Of a DNA stretch of 64,000 nt, positions 61,861 through 64,000 are shown piece by piece. Position numbers and translations under genes: made by a program. The notes beneath the pieces were generated by a model, which was not told the origin of the DNA, did not search any database, and saw only the letters and a program-made list of their open reading frames with translations. Location of the stretch: positions 1,663,001 to 1,727,000 of the forward strand of contig SMMW01000568.1 in assembly GCA_004794655.1 (NCBI GenBank), written 5' to 3'. Numbering within the stretch: the stretch's first letter is position 1; every line of letters starts with the position of its first letter. The stretch comes from Marisa cornuarietis (lineage: Eukaryota; Mollusca; Gastropoda; Architaenioglossa; Ampullariidae).

Positions 61861-63050
61861 CTGACATATATTCGTAAACATTGTCATATGATTACTAGTC
61901 ATAAGGGCTGTAGTGATGGTGCTTCACTCTTGCTTTCATACAAGCCGTGCGGACAGGCGTCCAAACGGACCTGCGCAGGGTAGATCAGATAGCTGAACAG
62001 CGACCCATCCTTTTGTCCAGCAGAAGAAAGGGACGGCCGGTGTTCGCTCAGGGGGAGAGACTGGCCAGAGACCAGTAGGTAAGCTGAGCTGGTCCGGATC
62101 ATAAACCTACCGCAGGTAACCAGGCTGAATGGGGGATGGGATTGAATGATGCGAGTTGATCGGGGGACAGTAGCACCTCCTCTGTTCCTGATTGAACTGA
62201 ACTCGTTCGCCGCACATTCATCAGTGCAGGTTAGACGGGTGGCAAGTTAACGACTTGACCACTCTTTAGAAAGGGTAGACACCCAGGTAAGATAGTCTTG
62301 GGGGTGGGGAATGTTTCCCGACTTGGGTGGCGGTAGTGTTTTAGACTAGAGTCGATGCACTATTGGTTGTAGTAAGCAGAGTCCATGTTTGGAAAGTCAG
62401 AACTGACCACCTGTCTGTCATGTGCTAGCTATGTAGTGATTGGGTGTAGCTATGCAACAGAAGGTTGGAAGGAAGAGTGTATGTATGCTTGACCAATCGT
62501 GAGAGAGAATGATCCTCACGGATGAGGATTTAGCATAGAGACCGGCGAGAACTCGCGGTCTTCGCACTGGAATCTCGAGGGAGAAGGTTGTAGCAGAGAT
62601 CTGTTCGAGGCTGTTCAGATTCTCCGCTGAGAGTTAGTCTGGGAATCGTGACTACTTCAGCACAACCGACTTCAGAGGTGCGTTAAGACCCACTCTTGGT
62701 ACAGAGTGCACAACGTTTGCATCACCAGTGGCTGTCAGTCGTAGACAGCAGAGGAAGCTGGTAGAGAAGCGTTGGTCCTCATTAGGCGCGGTTAAGCTCT
62801 GATCGCAGTCCGGCCTTGAGGAAGAGTCACGTGGTGGCACGCGGCAGTGGCAGAGTCTCTGTGTTCGTGGAAAAGGCAGCAACGACTGGCGGAGTGACAT
62901 CTACGGATTTTCAGACGTCAAGACATCGGAGGGCCCTCCACATCGCGAGAGACATTCTTGTGTAGAGAGATAAGTGACGAGTGCAGTGTGTTGTGTGTGG
63001 TAGTTAAGCTAATTAGTCAGTGACTCACGATACCTGGATTAGCCGTAGTG
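61861..63050. other. Sequence upstream of the last recognisable GMC exon
   Basis: Higher GC than the surroundings and several medium open frames, but no GMC N-terminal motif (no GxGxxG FAD site). Possibly repeat-derived. Confidence 0.3.
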
Positions 63051-63480
63051 GATTTGTAGCGGGACGCCTAGAAAACGAGTTTGGATTGTGATTTGTGGCA
63101 ATCATATATTTTGATTAACGTGTTGAAATCTTGTTGATTAATAATTCTTTTATACACTAAATTGCCTTGAGTTTTGTTGTTGGGGACGTACGCTGGGGGC
63201 TCGGAGTCAGATTGGATCATTCATCCTATTAGCAATTTAGTGTAAGTGTTGCGTACACCGTACATGTCGACGTGAGTTGGTAGAGGTGTTGAGAGTGTAA
63301 TTAGTCCGAGGCGACGGAACTTACACCCCTCTGACCATCCTCGCGTGTCCTTCTCCCCAAGGTTCACGACATATTGGTAGGCTCTGTCCGGGATTGAATT
63401 GAAGTATCCCTTAGAAAGTAGTCCAGGTAACAGTGAGTCATTGTGGAGGCTGAATGTGGTTTCGGTAATTAGGCCAAGCC
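63050..63480. mobile_element. LTR-retroelement leader-like sequence
   Basis: gctgggggctcggagtcagatt near 63,191 and ggctctgtccgggattgaatt near 63,380 resemble the GGGGGCTCGTCCGGGAT-type junction found after the 5' LTR of several retroelement groups. No gag or pol coding is visible in the window. Confidence 0.25.
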
Positions 63481-63544
63481 ATTAGCTTTAACTGTACACT
63501 GTTTTGTACTCTTTTGTTTTACACTGCACGCACGCGCAATCTTT

Positions 63545-63735
63545 ACGCACGGGGCAGTCAGTAAGCTCAGCGGGTAGCGCTTGCTTGTCACCAAGGCAGG
63601 GAGAGCGGGGTTCATTTTGTTGTTCCCGTTCTTGCTTGTATGTGACACCTGTTCGCAGGACTGATTGTCGGGGGTTTTCTCCGGGTGCTCCGGTTTCCTC
63701 CCCCATTGTAGGTTGTTCCATCACACTAGCCGAGT
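63545..63735 (+). repeat. tRNA-derived SINE-like repeat with conserved tail domain
   Basis: gtaagctcagcgggtagcgc resembles a tRNA A box, with a degenerate B box ggggttcattt. The tail gggttttctccgggtgctcc then ggtttcctccc is a motif shared by many animal SINEs. Confidence 0.6.
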
Positions 63736-63767
63736 GAGAGTGGTGTGATTGGTGTGGTATTGTGGTA

Positions 63768-64000
63768 GATAACCTGTTCATCGCTGTTCTTAGGTAGCTG
63801 TTGTGTCGTTAGTTTTACGATTGTGAGTGATTTCGTTTAAACTAGCGGAAGGCAGACAGTGCGTAGAAGAGCGTGGAAGTTTGTTGTGACAGGTGAGGAT
63901 ACTCTAGTTCAGATAACCTGCTAATCGCTTTTCTTACTGGGCTGTTGTGTTGTTAGCTTGACGATTGTGAGTGATTTCGTTCAAGCTAACGGAAAGGCAG
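63768..64000. repeat. 144-bp tandem repeat reaching the window edge
   Basis: gataacctgttcatcgct at 63768 recurs as gataacctgctaatcgct at 63912. The following gttgtgt...cgattgtgagtgatttcgtt is shared. The second copy is cut by the end of the window. Confidence 0.85.

Noticed and set aside
61899..62102. 67-codon frame next to the GMC exon as an upstream GMC exon
   Set aside because: No GMC N-terminal motif and no acceptor/donor pair in a fitting phase.

Overview
The window is eukaryotic nuclear DNA. Coding regions are split by GT-AG introns, intergenic DNA is AT-rich, and microsatellites, SINE/LINE/DNA-transposon fragments and TATA-box promoters are common. Gene content and repeat style suggest a lophotrochozoan invertebrate, probably a gastropod mollusc. 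That is an inference; no single feature proves it.

Layout. (1) 0.9-6.0 kb, minus strand: the 5' four exons of an Elongin-A gene (TFIIS N-terminal domain plus a very long Ser/Lys/Asp/Glu-rich region); its 3' end is outside the window. (2) 7.2-11.1 kb: repeats, including a decayed hAT element with CAGAGCCGGC termini and a near-perfect 53-bp-arm hairpin. (3) 11.5-35.4 kb, plus strand: the main feature, a tandem array of four paralogous single-coding-exon genes and one pseudogene. They encode secreted, cysteine-rich proteins. Each of the four ORFs has an H-G-E motif, a hydrophobic strand ending in I-P-C, and a second Cys ten residues later, followed by a strand-helix-strand pattern as in AID/APOBEC deaminases. 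I read them as candidate secreted AID/APOBEC-like deaminases (the SNAD type). Each gene has a non-coding first exon behind a TATA box. The array shows birth-and-death evolution: an in-frame stop at codon 5 of gene 3, a pseudogene with a stop at the catalytic Cys, an apparent promoter swap for gene 4, and a coding minisatellite in the gene 4 tail with an apparent frame-shifted relic in gene 2. (4) 35.4-43.4 kb: mostly microsatellites and repeats, with one possible small secreted Cys-containing peptide gene at 39.8 kb.

(5) 43.4-54.5 kb: two convergent paralogous short-chain dehydrogenase/reductase genes (SDR16C / RDH10 / HSD17B11-like), each with six coding exons and identical intron phases. 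In the plus-strand copy, an (ATG)n microsatellite runs into the last splice acceptor. An LTR-like block sits in its third intron. (6) 54.5-57.8 kb: a small MITE copy, a 54-bp inverted-repeat pair and a (TCA)n tract. (7) 57.8-61.9 kb, minus strand: 3' exons of a GMC oxidoreductase whose last intron holds an internally deleted mariner. The exon(s) between the substrate-domain segment and the C-terminal segment cannot be found. (8) 62-64 kb: SINE-like, LTR-leader-like and 144-bp tandem repeats continuing past the edge.

The Elongin-A, SDR and GMC genes look like ordinary single-locus genes. The deaminase array is the accessory, fast-evolving part of the window, and retroelement fragments lie among its copies.
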